From the NCBI GenBank assembly GCA_015062085.1, contig SUVI01000074.1:1-18353 (forward strand): DNA of 18,353 nucleotides, given 5' to 3'. Origin of the DNA: Planctomycetaceae bacterium. GTDB lineage: Bacteria; Planctomycetota; Planctomycetia; Pirellulales; Thermoguttaceae. A model generated the notes under the pieces. It saw nothing but the letters and a program-made list of their open reading frames with translations, was not told where the DNA came from and did not search any database. Each line of letters starts with the position of its first letter. Positions within the stretch are counted from its first letter, which is position 1. Positions 1 to 8,970 of the stretch are shown here, one piece after another. Both the position numbers and the translations under genes were made by a program.

Positions 1-1
1 A

Positions 2-193
2 GATGATCCGAAAGATGATCCGAAAGATGATCCGAAAGATGATCCGAAAGATGATCCGAAAGATGATCCGAAAGATGATCCGAAAGATGATCCGAAAGAT
101 GATCCGAAAGATGATCCGAAAGATGATCCGAAAGATGATTCGAAAGATGATTCGAAAGATGATTCGAAAGATGATTCGAAAGATGATTCGAAA
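2..193 (+). repeat. 16 tandem copies of a 12-bp coding repeat (DDPK/DDSK)
   Basis: The unit GATGATCCGAAA is repeated without interruption 11 times (2-133). It is then followed by five copies with a single C-to-T change, GATGATTCGAAA (134-193). In the frame of the downstream gene this reads DDPK x11 then DDSK x5. The array begins at the window edge, so its true length is unknown. The block arrangement of the variant copies suggests recent expansion by slippage or unequal exchange. A second frame of the same array is also open (MIRK repeats) but stops at 203 and is not a gene. Confidence 0.97.
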
Positions 194-3100
194 AAGACTT
201 TGAAACGCAAACTGAAGCTGAAACTGAAAAATCTGATTCGTCGTAAGCGCTGGGAGCGTCTTGCATTGGAGATCTATAGATTGATGCCGGAAAAAGAGGC
301 AGATTGCGGTCATTCGAGGTCGGATATTTGGGGGAAATTGATCAATAAAGTCAGGTCTAAGGATGGATCTGAGGATGGATCTGAGGATGGATCTAAGGAT
401 GGATCTTATCGCTTTTCATCGTTTTCCGATGCTGTCCAAGATGAATTGACATCTCAAATGAAGGTCTGCTTACCTATTTGTGAGGCTCAATGTAAATTGC
501 CCCTTCCTTCTGAGGGAAAAGCGGAAAAATCTGACCGATCAGGGATCCGCCTGGAACTGGAAGATGATGCTTCTCTGGATCTTCGTATCGAGGCCTATAC
601 TCGTTTGCTGGCAAAGCTCGAGAAGCCAGAGCTGAAGGAATATGTGGAAATTTGCTGGGATATTATGGCCGCGTGGCTCATTGAGCAGGAAAAAAAGGTA
701 GATAAGTATAACGAAGAGCTGGATAATATACAGAAGCTGGAGTATACGCCAGGAACTCGGCCCGTGCTTCCCCTCGAACAGTTGGTGTATCTTGCAGAAG
801 AACCATGGGATCTGCTGAAGGTGAAAACGGAGGCTTGGAGCGGTAGTGTGCTCCAAGGAAGACCTCGGCCTAGGACTGACGAGTATGAGTGGGATAATGG
901 TGTGGAGAAGGAAGTCGAAGGGATCGAGGCGTGCAATATTTCCCGAGAGCTGTTGCTTGTATTGGGGAGTGTTAAAGACCGCAACGTCCAGATCAACATC
1001 CTCGCCATGGTTCTAAAATCACTCTTCAGTTCCAAACCTTCCGACGAAGATACGGCAGAAGTACGGAATTTGCGGCAAGAGCGAAAAGACGAGATGAGGA
1101 AGTTTCTCCTCCCAAAAGGCGAAAAATTTCCCAAAGACAGCAAGACATTGGAAGATTATGTCGAGAAGAAGTTCTTTGTGGAATCCGTACCATCGAATCT
1201 GGGGGAATACATAGAAGTAATAGCCAGCTCAGATACTCCTTCTTCTTCGAAGCGGCAGAAGGAGAAATACCGTAAAAAGGAAGAGGATATTTTGGCGCAA
1301 TTTGTTCCGGAATTGTATAACTCCGATAACAAACATGCTTTGGCAAACCTCCTTCCGGAGCGAGAACTCGATAAGCTGTTTAACATGGCGATCCGGGAAC
1401 TGAAAGTGGCAGAGCTTCTGGAACGCATCTATCGGCTGTGGCGTAATTATTCCGAAGCGAAACTGCGTGTGTATAGTGATAGGTATGCCTATTATAAAAA
1501 TGATAAAGATCAGGTAGCCGCGAAGGAGATCGAGGAGGAGATCGAGAAGATAAACGAAAGACATCCCCGACTTTTTGTTTATCCCTATGACATCAAGAAA
1601 GGTGATAAGAATATTTGGCATACCTACAATGAATTTGCGATGAAGCACTCGCATTTAGCGATCGTGCTTTGGGATGGTTCTTCGGTCGGCGCGGACCACG
1701 ACAGCTACCAAAACAGCATGGAATGGGCTGTGCGTTTCAAGCTGGAAGGATATGCGGGCGGTGAGAAGCAAACCGATATGGATGAGCTGACCCAGCCGGC
1801 GAACGGTCCGATCCTGCATATTCGTACCCATTGGGAAGCGGTCACGAAACATCTTAACCGGATGCATGAACGCAAAACGACATGGTGGAAACCATGGAAA
1901 TGGCTCTCCGATGAGCAGCCGGACCGATTCCCAGCCCGTTATTATCCTGATGATGCCCGGATTTCCTATGAAGATGAAAATGGAAAGCGTCAGCTCGCGC
2001 TCTCGAGTTTTCCGGAAGTCGAACCGGGCTGGTGGTCCAATGCTGCCACACAGCGCGACATGGAAGAGTGCATCAATACACTTGGGGCGGTAAATAATAT
2101 TATTCAAAAGAAATTCCCGCTAAATCCAGATTCCGGTTTTCTGAAGAAGGAGACCTATGAAGAGTATATCGAAAGTATGTATTCGATGTGTGACTCTCCT
2201 ATGGAAGTGGACAACAAACCCTACATTCCCTTTCCGAGAAAAAAGAATCGCCAGATCTTCACCCACTTGCAGGTCATCGATGAACTTGCGGTCCATTTCA
2301 GCAAGAAAATGAAGGGACTGCTTAATTGGTTCTATTGGAGTATGTGCGCGGTGATCGTTTTCAGTTGTCTGCTTATTATTACTCATGAGGGGTTTTTCAG
2401 GGCTACGAATCTCTCTGATAATGTAATTGATAGCTTTAAGATACCGTGGTCGGAGTTATCTAACAAACTGAAAGGCTCCGGAGATGCAGCTGGACATGAA
2501 AATCAAGAAGGCTCCGGAGATGCAGCTGGACATGAAAATCAGGAAACCTCCGGAGATGCAGCTGGACATGAAAATCAGGAAACCTCCGGAGGTGCACCTG
2601 GAAATAAAAATCAGGAAGGCGCCAGAAATCCGGCAGAGCCCTCTAGCAACGCATCGTTTATTGAAATTTTGGATCCCTTCAGTGCCTGGAATGAATCAGG
2701 TCCTCGTTCGTCTCTTGTTGGGCCGCCGGTACACTTTGTGATAAGTTGCGTGCTGTGGCTTGGCATCTTGTGTGCTATTGTTGGGGGATTATGGGGGCTC
2801 TATAGGTATATTGGGCAATTGCTAAAAACAATATATAAAGGGTTAAAAGAACTATTCCAATGGATGATAGAGAGGTGGTTGCCTTGCCTTGTGGCAGTGT
2901 CGGTGGTAGGTGTATTGATCTGGCTCATTATAATAAGCGTGAATTTGCTAAATACTGCCGAGAAAAACGAACAATGGATAATCCTTTTCCTATTCCTATT
3001 CCTATGGTGCTTCGCCTTATTGTGTCTGTGCATGATAGCTGCTCTTTGGTGTATTGTTATGTATCGTTGGAAGAATCCCCATATCCATTACTACCGTTTG

Positions 3101-3898
3101 CGTACGCTGACGGAATGTCTGCGGGTACAGTTTTACTGGAATATCATGGGAAGTGGACGGCATGTTTCCGGCAGTTTTCGTTCCCAGCAGATCGATGCGG
3201 TGACTTGGCTGCGAACGGCTCTGAACGGTGTGGAGGTCACACTGAGAAGAAATGAGTCGGAACCGTGGGATATAAGAAACCGTGTGCGAATGCTGGATAA
3301 GGTTTGGCTTGAAACGCAGAAAAACTATCATGACAAGCGTTTAGTAAGCCGGCTAGGGTATAAACTTTCCAAAGACCACCTCACGCAGAAGCTGGATATT
3401 CCGGAATTTGGGGTTATTAATGGACTTTGGAAATGGATTTTGCCGTACTGGAATGGTTTGGTTTCATTGGTTCCTCTGGCGATTTTTATCGCGGGTGCAA
3501 TAATCTACACATACAAGATGGAAAATTTCCTTTTTAACGCAATACTGAATGATGAAACGCAACTTGGCATGTGGATCGTGATGCGGATCATCATCTTTGG
3601 TATTATTCCCATCCTCCTCCTGAATAGGTACTGGAAGGAAAAAATCCGTCAGCGGGAAAAGAAGGACGATATGCTTGAAAAACTGCATGTGCCTTATGTG
3701 CTGGCGGACTATCTTCTGGATACGATTTTGGATGAGAGTTCAACAGAAGAGGAATTTACCAAGCCGCAGCCTGGTGAGAAAAAAACGGCGAAAGATCGAT
3801 GCCATGAGATCCTGCATCATCTTGGGGTGGAGGTCCTGGCGAAGAGGATCGATTGGCTGTTGGCGGTCCATAAACGAAATCTCAAATCACCCAAATAA
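2..3898 (+). CDS. Giant repeat-rich multi-TM protein with probable SLOG/TIR-like domain (5' end outside window)
   Basis: The frame is open from the first codon of the window, so the start lies upstream; 1298 residues are visible (numbered here from base 2). Residues 1-64 are tetrapeptide DDPK/DDSK repeats, followed by a very basic stretch (KRKLKLKLKNLIRRKRW). Residues about 65-500 are charged and largely helical. Residues about 515-620 contain RLFVYPYDI and, after a spacer, LAIVLWDG (552-559) and PILHIRTHW. That layout resembles SLOG/TIR-like nucleotide-binding folds that carry an (I/V)AVWDG strand. Six hydrophobic segments follow, near residues 774-796, 910-935, 962-984, 992-1021, 1153-1172 and 1190-1211. 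Between the fourth and fifth is RLRTLTECLRVQFYW, a stretch I associate with SLOG plus multi-TM proteins of conflict or signalling systems. A nucleotide-sensing membrane protein or effector is an inference from memory of the family. The ORF is certain; the function is not. Confidence 0.8.
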   Translation, partial: DDPKDDPKDDPKDDPKDDPKDDPKDDPKDDPKDDPKDDPKDDPKDDSKDDSKDDSKDDSKDDSKKTLKRKLKLKLKNLIRRKRWERLALEIYRLMPEKEADCGHSRSDIWGKLINKVRSKDGSEDGSEDGSKDGSYRFSSFSDAVQDELTSQMKVCLPICEAQCKLPLPSEGKAEKSDRSGIRLELEDDASLDLRIEAYTRLLAKLEKPELKEYVEICWDIMAAWLIEQEKKVDKYNEELDNIQKLEYTPGTRPVLPLEQLVYLAEEPWDLLKVKTEAWSGSVLQGRPRPRTDEYEWDNGVEKEVEGIEACNISRELLLVLGSVKDRNVQINILAMVLKSLFSSKPSDEDTAEVRNLRQERKDEMRKFLLPKGEKFPKDSKTLEDYVEKKFFVESVPSNLGEYIEVIASSDTPSSSKRQKEKYRKKEEDILAQFVPELYNSDNKHALANLLPERELDKLFNMAIRELKVAELLERIYRLWRNYSEAKLRVYSDRYAYYKNDKDQVAAKEIEEEIEKINERHPRLFVYPYDIKKGDKNIWHTYNEFAMKHSHLAIVLWDGSSVGADHDSYQNSMEWAVRFKLEGYAGGEKQTDMDELTQPANGPILHIRTHWEAVTKHLNRMHERKTTWWKPWKWLSDEQPDRFPARYYPDDARISYEDENGKRQLALSSFPEVEPGWWSNAATQRDMEECINTLGAVNNIIQKKFPLNPDSGFLKKETYEEYIESMYSMCDSPMEVDNKPYIPFPRKKNRQIFTHLQVIDELAVHFSKKMKGLLNWFYWSMCAVIVFSCLLIITHEGFFRATNLSDNVIDSFKIPWSELSNKLKGSGDAAGHENQEGSGDAAGHENQETSGDAAGHENQETSGGAPGNKNQEGARNPAEPSSNASFIEILDPFSAWNESGPRSSLVGPPVHFVISCVLWLGILCAIVGGLWGLYRYIGQLLKTIYKGLKELFQWMIERWLPCLVAVSVVGVLIWLIIISVNLLNTAEKNEQWIILFLFLFLWCFALLCLCMIAALWCIVMYRWKNPHIHYYRLRTLTECLRVQFYWNIMGSGRHVSGSFRSQQIDAVTWLRTALNGVEVTLRRNESEPWDIRNRVRMLDKVWLETQKNYHDKRLVSRLGYKLSKDHLTQKLDIPEFGVINGLWKWILPYWNGLVSLVPLAIFIAGAIIYTYKMENFLFNAILNDETQLGMWIVMRIIIFGIIPILLLNRYWKEKIRQREKKDDMLEKLHVPYVLADYLLDTILDESSTEEEFTKPQPGEKKTAKDRCHEILHHLGVEVLAKRIDWLLAVHKRNLKSPK
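359..406 (+). repeat. Four tandem 12-bp coding repeats (K/E-DGS)
   Basis: The unit (A/G)AGGATGGATCT occurs four times in a row in the frame of the large gene and encodes KDGS, EDGS, EDGS, KDGS. It has the same 12-bp unit length as the N-terminal DDPK array of the same gene but an unrelated sequence. Confidence 0.9.
2474..2617 (+). repeat. Four tandem 36-bp coding repeats between TM1 and TM2
   Basis: The four units (2474-2509, 2510-2545, 2546-2581, 2582-2617) encode the dodecapeptide GSGDAAGHENQE, with TSGDAAGHENQE and TSGGAPGNKNQE variants. The first three are nearly identical and the last is diverged. The array lies between the first two membrane segments of the large protein. If the N-terminal domain is cytoplasmic, this low-complexity hydrophilic loop faces the extracytoplasmic side. 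Confidence 0.95.
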
Positions 3899-3917
3899 GG
3901 TGTTGGGATAAAAGAAA

Positions 3918-3961
3918 GAATGCACACAGGACAGACCAAATGGCGGATCTTGTGTGCATTC
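3918..3961 (-). terminator. Shared hairpin terminator between convergent genes
   Basis: GAATGCACACA (3918-3928) pairs perfectly with TGTGTGCATTC (3951-3961), and the stem can extend inward by three more pairs (one G-U) to leave a 16-nt loop. On the minus strand it is followed by TTCTTTCTTTT, as expected for an intrinsic terminator of the CoA ligase gene ending at 3987. The plus side has no T-run, so for the large gene it would be at most a weak terminator. Confidence 0.8.
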
Positions 3962-3986
3962 GTGCGTTTGGGCGTCCGATGCGGGA

Positions 3987-5315
<1,329 letters not shown>

Positions 5316-5357
5316 GGGAAATCCTGATTTTCTGAAAAAACAAAAGGTTTGGGAAAC

Positions 5358-5388
5358 GCAGCCGGATCCAACGTAAAACGCCGGCTGC
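5358..5388 (-). promoter_or_regulatory. Hairpin in the 5' leader of the CoA ligase gene
   Basis: GCAGCCGG (5358-5365) is complementary to CCGGCTGC (5381-5388), giving an 8-bp GC-rich stem with a 15-nt loop. It lies 43 bases upstream of the start codon on the minus strand. About 13-20 nt after the stem the minus strand is T-rich (TTTTGTTTTTTC), so it could act as an attenuator. The T-run is further from the stem than in a canonical terminator. Confidence 0.4.
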
Positions 5389-5399
5389 TGGATATTTTC

Positions 5400-5427
5400 A
5401 GTATATCGGGTTTCACGATTTCGTCCA
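5400..5427 (-). promoter_or_regulatory. Candidate sigma-70 promoter of the CoA ligase gene
   Basis: On the minus strand TGGACG (5427-5422) and TATACT (5405-5400) are separated by 16 bp. The -10 matches the consensus at five of six positions; the -35 is weak. Transcription would start near 5393, just before the 5358-5388 hairpin. Confidence 0.35.
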
Positions 5428-5513
5428 CTCCCCCCGCCGTGCTGAAAATGGTCTGAAATCCATAAAATTTTAAAAAAACGCAGGATCTCTAACCCAAACA
5501 GGGGGGGCAAAGA

Positions 5514-5547
5514 AAAACACGGAAAAGTTTTCACCTTCCCGTGTTTT
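5514..5547 (-). terminator. Intrinsic terminator of the ankyrin operon
   Basis: AAAACACGG (5514-5522) pairs with CCGTGTTTT (5539-5547) around a 16-nt loop. It lies 30 bases after the stop codon of the ankyrin gene. On the minus strand the stem runs directly into TTTTTCTTT. The A/T-rich stem base makes it potentially bidirectional. Confidence 0.75.
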
Positions 5548-5576
5548 CGAAATGAAAAATGAGCGTTTCGTAAAAA

Positions 5577-8018
5577 TTATTCCTCTACGGTTTCTTCAGC
5601 TTCAGTTTCCGCTTCTTCTTCAGCCTCTTCTTCAGCCTCTTCTTCAGCCTCTTCTTCCGTTTCAGTTTCCTCACTGCCATACAGGGACGAGTACATATTC
5701 TGGAATGTTTCGTGATCTGTACAGGCCTCCGCCAGCTTGCGGGTATCTTCGGAACTGTCTCCCGCTTCAATGAACGCTTCAAGCAGCGCTTTGGTGTCCC
5801 GAAGTACTTTTTCGCGTTCATAGTCAGGAGTGCCGAGCAGGTTTAGGAACAGATGTGCCACAGCTATCTGAGCAGGCGAATTGCCGTCTGCATCGGTAAT
5901 GTCGGCGGAGAAACCCTGTTCTGCAAGATATTTCACGATCTCCGCAGATCTGGCGTAAAACATGGCATTGCGTCCATCCGGGTCTTGCAACTCTTTCAGC
6001 TCGAGATCCTTTGTCTTTTTCATATGCTCCATCAGCAGTTGGGACGTTTCCATACCGCCGACCAAGAACGCTTTGAAGAGCGGTAAAATGCCGTTTTCAT
6101 CCGCGATCCACGGATCTGCGCCATTGTCCAGAAGAAGCTGCATGGATTCGATGTCCCAAATAGTCTGTCTTGTGTCCACATCATAGAGAGTTTTGGCTGC
6201 GGTATATGCAAGCGGTGTGTTTCCTTCGACATCCTGCAGGTTGACATCTGCCTTCATTAGGACCAGCATGTTGGTCACAAGCGGGAGATAATTCTCGGTC
6301 GAAATATGGAGAAGCGTGGATCCTTCCGAATTTTTCATGTTCGGATCGTTTCCATTCTCAATGAGTCTTGCAAGAACTACGATATAGTATTTCTCGATCT
6401 GTGTACGTTTTTGGAGTGCTTCACGATAGATATCTACTGCCTCATCTTCGGAGGCTGTTTTGAGAAGTTTTTCATTAGTCTCACTCTGCATGGCGGCGAC
6501 TTCTTCCTGCATTTTTTCAATAAGCGTCTGCAGGAAAGTCTTTCCTTCACCGTCGAGTTCCGACAGATCCAGTTTGCTCATGCTGAAAACACCGATCAAG
6601 CTGTCCTTACGGTCTGCGATCACTTTTCGAAAGATCGAGGCGACATCACAGCCGGCATCAACATAAAGGTCGATGATCATTGCATATTCCTCGATTCTGG
6701 CCGCCAATGCTGCACCTTCCTCGTGCAGACGTTTAGCATCTTCCTCGATCGCGGCTTCTTCCCGCTCGATGGCGGATCTTTTAGTTGCGAAAAGAGCACT
6801 AGAGAAGGGGTCTCCTCCGAAGTTTCTTCCAGTGGCTTGGGTGACTTGGCGGTTATACTCATCAATGCGTTTCTGCAGATCCTCCGTACGTTTCTGCAAT
6901 TCCGCAGTTTTTATCGCTCTTTTTTCTTCAAATTTGTTGTAATCTTCAATTGTCGCAGGAGCGTTTTCCAGCTGAACTTCCAATGCTGTCAGTTCCTCGT
7001 TATTTTGAAGCATTGGATCGATCCCCAGCTCAAGCAATGTTGCGACAATAGCTTTTTTTGTAGCTTTATGGAGCAGCGTATTTCCGTTTTCATCCAGATA
7101 AACGAAGTCAAACTCCCCGCGATGCTCTTTCATTACCGTGAGGATCTCCTCGTCGTTTACCCAACGTTCCACTACGGAACGATGCAGTTTCGCACCATTT
7201 TGAATGAGTGCAAGAGTCAGGCTGCGGTCCTCGTTCCTTACTTCCAAGGGAGTTTTTCCCTCATTGTTAGCGAGGTTGATGTCTGCGAACTGTGCCAGAA
7301 TTGGAACGCATTCCGTGTTCGTGACTTTATGCAGGAGTGTGTTTCCAGCTTCATCCACGCAGGCGAGATCAAAATCTTTGCGATATTTGCTGACCATGGA
7401 GAGGAATTTTGCGGAATTGAGTTTTTCCAGCAAAATATCCTTCTTTGGTTTTGAGGAACACAGGAGCATCGAATTCAGAAGCCAAGGATCGTTAAAATCA
7501 TCGGACTCCAAGGCGATCTCCATGCACGTTTCTTTATCCAGCGACAGCCAGTAAACTCCGTGAGCTATCATCGTGTGGTCGGCTTCGATCAAACTGCGGA
7601 ATGGATCCGTGAGATCGTGCGTAAGGGCGTTCGTTCCCCAAATCGCCAGTACTGTCAGAATAAGAACGAGCACGGAGGAAAGCAAAAAAGAGGGTTTCCG
7701 TACCGGTTTGAACCCTTTGTTGAATTCTGTCAGGTAATAGCTCTGCGTCAGTTTCGGGAAATTCTCAACGAAATTTTCCATGGGAAACTGAATAGAAAGG
7801 AGCAGGGCATGTGTGTAAACGTCGTCAAACTGTTTTCTTTCCTCTTCGGACAATACGTCTTTCAGCGTGCCGAAATAGTTCAGCGCATCCTGATACTGCT
7901 GCGGTTTCGGAGCTCTGTTGTGCGGCGTCACCTTTGCAGCGTCAAAGCTATTTTTAGCAGTCGGCGAATTCGCACAGATCCTGGCAAGGCATCCAATATA
8001 GTAAAAATGGGATTTCAT
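5577..8018 (-). CDS. Single-pass membrane ankyrin-repeat protein with Glu-rich tail
   Basis: 813 residues. The N-terminal about 105 residues are soluble, then one membrane segment (FLLSSVLVLILTVLAIWG, about 111-128), then a large C-terminal region. Ankyrin-type repeats are recognisable by NTLLH and GNTPL motifs: DEAGNTLLH (222-230) to about 280, DENGNTLLHKA (309-319) to about 350, and a run from about 562 to 725 (SEGSTLLHIS, VEGNTPLAY, LLLDNGADPW, DPDGRNAMFYAR, DADGNSPAQIA). The two ankyrin blocks are separated by a Glu/Lys/Arg-rich helical stretch (about 355-445) that is probably coiled coil, and a second near 500-545. The C-terminus is almost pure Glu/Ala/Thr. The start has AAAGGA upstream. 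The zinc-ribbon membrane gene lies 42 bases upstream on the same strand, suggesting an operon. Ankyrin repeats mediate protein binding; the partner and function are unknown. Confidence 0.88.
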   Translation of the reverse strand: MKSHFYYIGCLARICANSPTAKNSFDAAKVTPHNRAPKPQQYQDALNYFGTLKDVLSEEERKQFDDVYTHALLLSIQFPMENFVENFPKLTQSYYLTEFNKGFKPVRKPSFLLSSVLVLILTVLAIWGTNALTHDLTDPFRSLIEADHTMIAHGVYWLSLDKETCMEIALESDDFNDPWLLNSMLLCSSKPKKDILLEKLNSAKFLSMVSKYRKDFDLACVDEAGNTLLHKVTNTECVPILAQFADINLANNEGKTPLEVRNEDRSLTLALIQNGAKLHRSVVERWVNDEEILTVMKEHRGEFDFVYLDENGNTLLHKATKKAIVATLLELGIDPMLQNNEELTALEVQLENAPATIEDYNKFEEKRAIKTAELQKRTEDLQKRIDEYNRQVTQATGRNFGGDPFSSALFATKRSAIEREEAAIEEDAKRLHEEGAALAARIEEYAMIIDLYVDAGCDVASIFRKVIADRKDSLIGVFSMSKLDLSELDGEGKTFLQTLIEKMQEEVAAMQSETNEKLLKTASEDEAVDIYREALQKRTQIEKYYIVVLARLIENGNDPNMKNSEGSTLLHISTENYLPLVTNMLVLMKADVNLQDVEGNTPLAYTAAKTLYDVDTRQTIWDIESMQLLLDNGADPWIADENGILPLFKAFLVGGMETSQLLMEHMKKTKDLELKELQDPDGRNAMFYARSAEIVKYLAEQGFSADITDADGNSPAQIAVAHLFLNLLGTPDYEREKVLRDTKALLEAFIEAGDSSEDTRKLAEACTDHETFQNMYSSLYGSEETETEEEAEEEAEEEAEEEAETEAEETVEE
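5615..5659 (-). repeat. 12-bp coding repeat encoding the Glu/Ala-rich tail
   Basis: CTTCTTCAGCCT is repeated three times perfectly (5615-5626, 5627-5638, 5639-5650) with a partial fourth copy to 5659. Read on the minus strand it encodes four-residue units of the EEAE type at the extreme C-terminus of the ankyrin protein. Confidence 0.9.
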
Positions 8019-8060
8019 AGGTTTTTCCTTTCAAATGATCATGTAGTTTGGAATTAAGGT

Positions 8061-8717
8061 CTAGTGAATGCGAAGATCCTGATTTCCCATAGGGAGACCG
8101 GAAGATTTGATTTTTTTAGGGGCCGTGTGTAGCTGAATGGATAAAATCAGGCGCATAACGAGAATCACGAGCGGGCCTGCGATCGGGAGCACGATGAGCG
8201 GTGCCAGCCAAAGGATCCGCCAGAGGGAACGGTACCAGCTGCGGGTTTCCAGATAGGTTTCGACAGCTTCGTCGGAAAGCCCTTCCACCTCGCGGATCGT
8301 TTTGGCGTCATAGGGGAACTTCGGGCGAATGAAGTAGTGGTAGCGGAGGAACATTTCGAGCAGGATGATCGCTCCGACCGCATACAGAGTCACGATCGTC
8401 TGGATCCATTGGAAGTCAGTGTTCCAGCAGGGGAATATTATTCCGATCAGGAAGATGGGAATGAGGATAAGCTCTCCCCACTTCGCATGTTGGTAGATCA
8501 TCACATTCTGGTACATTTTGCATTTCTTGCACGGAACGCTCCGTACAGCACTGTCTAACTTTTTTTCGATCGCTTTGGCAAGTTTCTGACGGGTCCCTTC
8601 TTCTGTGAAACCTGAGGAAGTGGCAATTTTCGAGATTTTATACTCGATCAGCGAGCCGCAATGCTGACAGATATGGATCCGTTTGAATTTTATGTTTGCA
8701 GTTCCATTATAACTCAT
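8061..8717 (-). CDS. Zinc-ribbon-like multi-TM membrane protein, hypothetical
   Basis: 218 residues. Two CxxC pairs, CQHC (17-20) and CKKC (63-66), suggest a split zinc ribbon in the N-terminal cytoplasmic part. Hydrophobic segments follow near 82-97 (ELILIPIFLIGIIFPCW), 105-125 (IQTIVTLYAVGAIILLEMF) and about 167-195 (LWRILWLAPLIVLPIAGPLV and onward, long enough for one or two passes). The C-terminus is short and basic. GGGAG sits seven bases before the ATG. It is the upstream gene of a pair with the ankyrin membrane protein, with a 42-base gap and the same strand, so the two are probably co-transcribed. I do not recognise a named family; the zinc binding is inferred from the cysteine spacing. 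Confidence 0.85.
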   Translation of the reverse strand: MSYNGTANIKFKRIHICQHCGSLIEYKISKIATSSGFTEEGTRQKLAKAIEKKLDSAVRSVPCKKCKMYQNVMIYQHAKWGELILIPIFLIGIIFPCWNTDFQWIQTIVTLYAVGAIILLEMFLRYHYFIRPKFPYDAKTIREVEGLSDEAVETYLETRSWYRSLWRILWLAPLIVLPIAGPLVILVMRLILSIQLHTAPKKIKSSGLPMGNQDLRIH

Positions 8718-8863
8718 GACAATTCTCCCAAATTATTGGAAATTGAAAAACGTATATTGATTTTGTCTGTTTTCGGTATGCGGATAGACTGTGCAGAAAT
8801 GGAATCGCAAAAAATAGTCTTGTGTGGATTGGGAAAGATCGGAAAGATATTCGTCGGCGGGGG

Positions 8864-8891
8864 TTGCGCAAATTATATTTTGTGTTAAAAT
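8864..8891 (+). promoter_or_regulatory. Sigma-70-like promoter of the sulfate transport operon
   Basis: TTGCGC (8864-8869) and TAAAAT (8886-8891) are separated by 16 bp, 80 bases upstream of the binding-protein start. The rpsD promoter in this window has the same TAAAAT -10 and the same 16-bp spacer. A TATATT within the spacer is an alternative -10. No CysB-like site can be recognised. Confidence 0.6.
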
Positions 8892-8970
8892 GGATGAAGA
8901 TTTAGGGAATGTTAGACGATTTAAACCGTATTCCCAGAATAGAAACCGTTTTTTCCTGGAGTCCCTTTTT

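Noticed and set aside
2..193. CRISPR array
   Set aside because: The units are contiguous with no spacers and are in-frame coding repeats. No other region shows repeat-spacer spacing.
3..203. MIRK-repeat ORF of 66 codons
   Set aside because: It is a second reading frame of the 12-bp array. It ends at 203, whereas the DDPK frame continues into a gene of more than 1200 codons.
5316..5534. N-terminal extension of the CoA ligase to the ATG at 5534
   Set aside because: The added 73 residues do not resemble the family. They cover a promoter-like sequence and hairpins, and the ATG at 5315 has a proper ribosome-binding site and family-typical length.
6306..7454. 382-codon plus-strand ORF inside the ankyrin gene
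   Set aside because: It is antisense to the ankyrin gene, Phe/Cys-rich, and without a plausible ribosome-binding site or domain.
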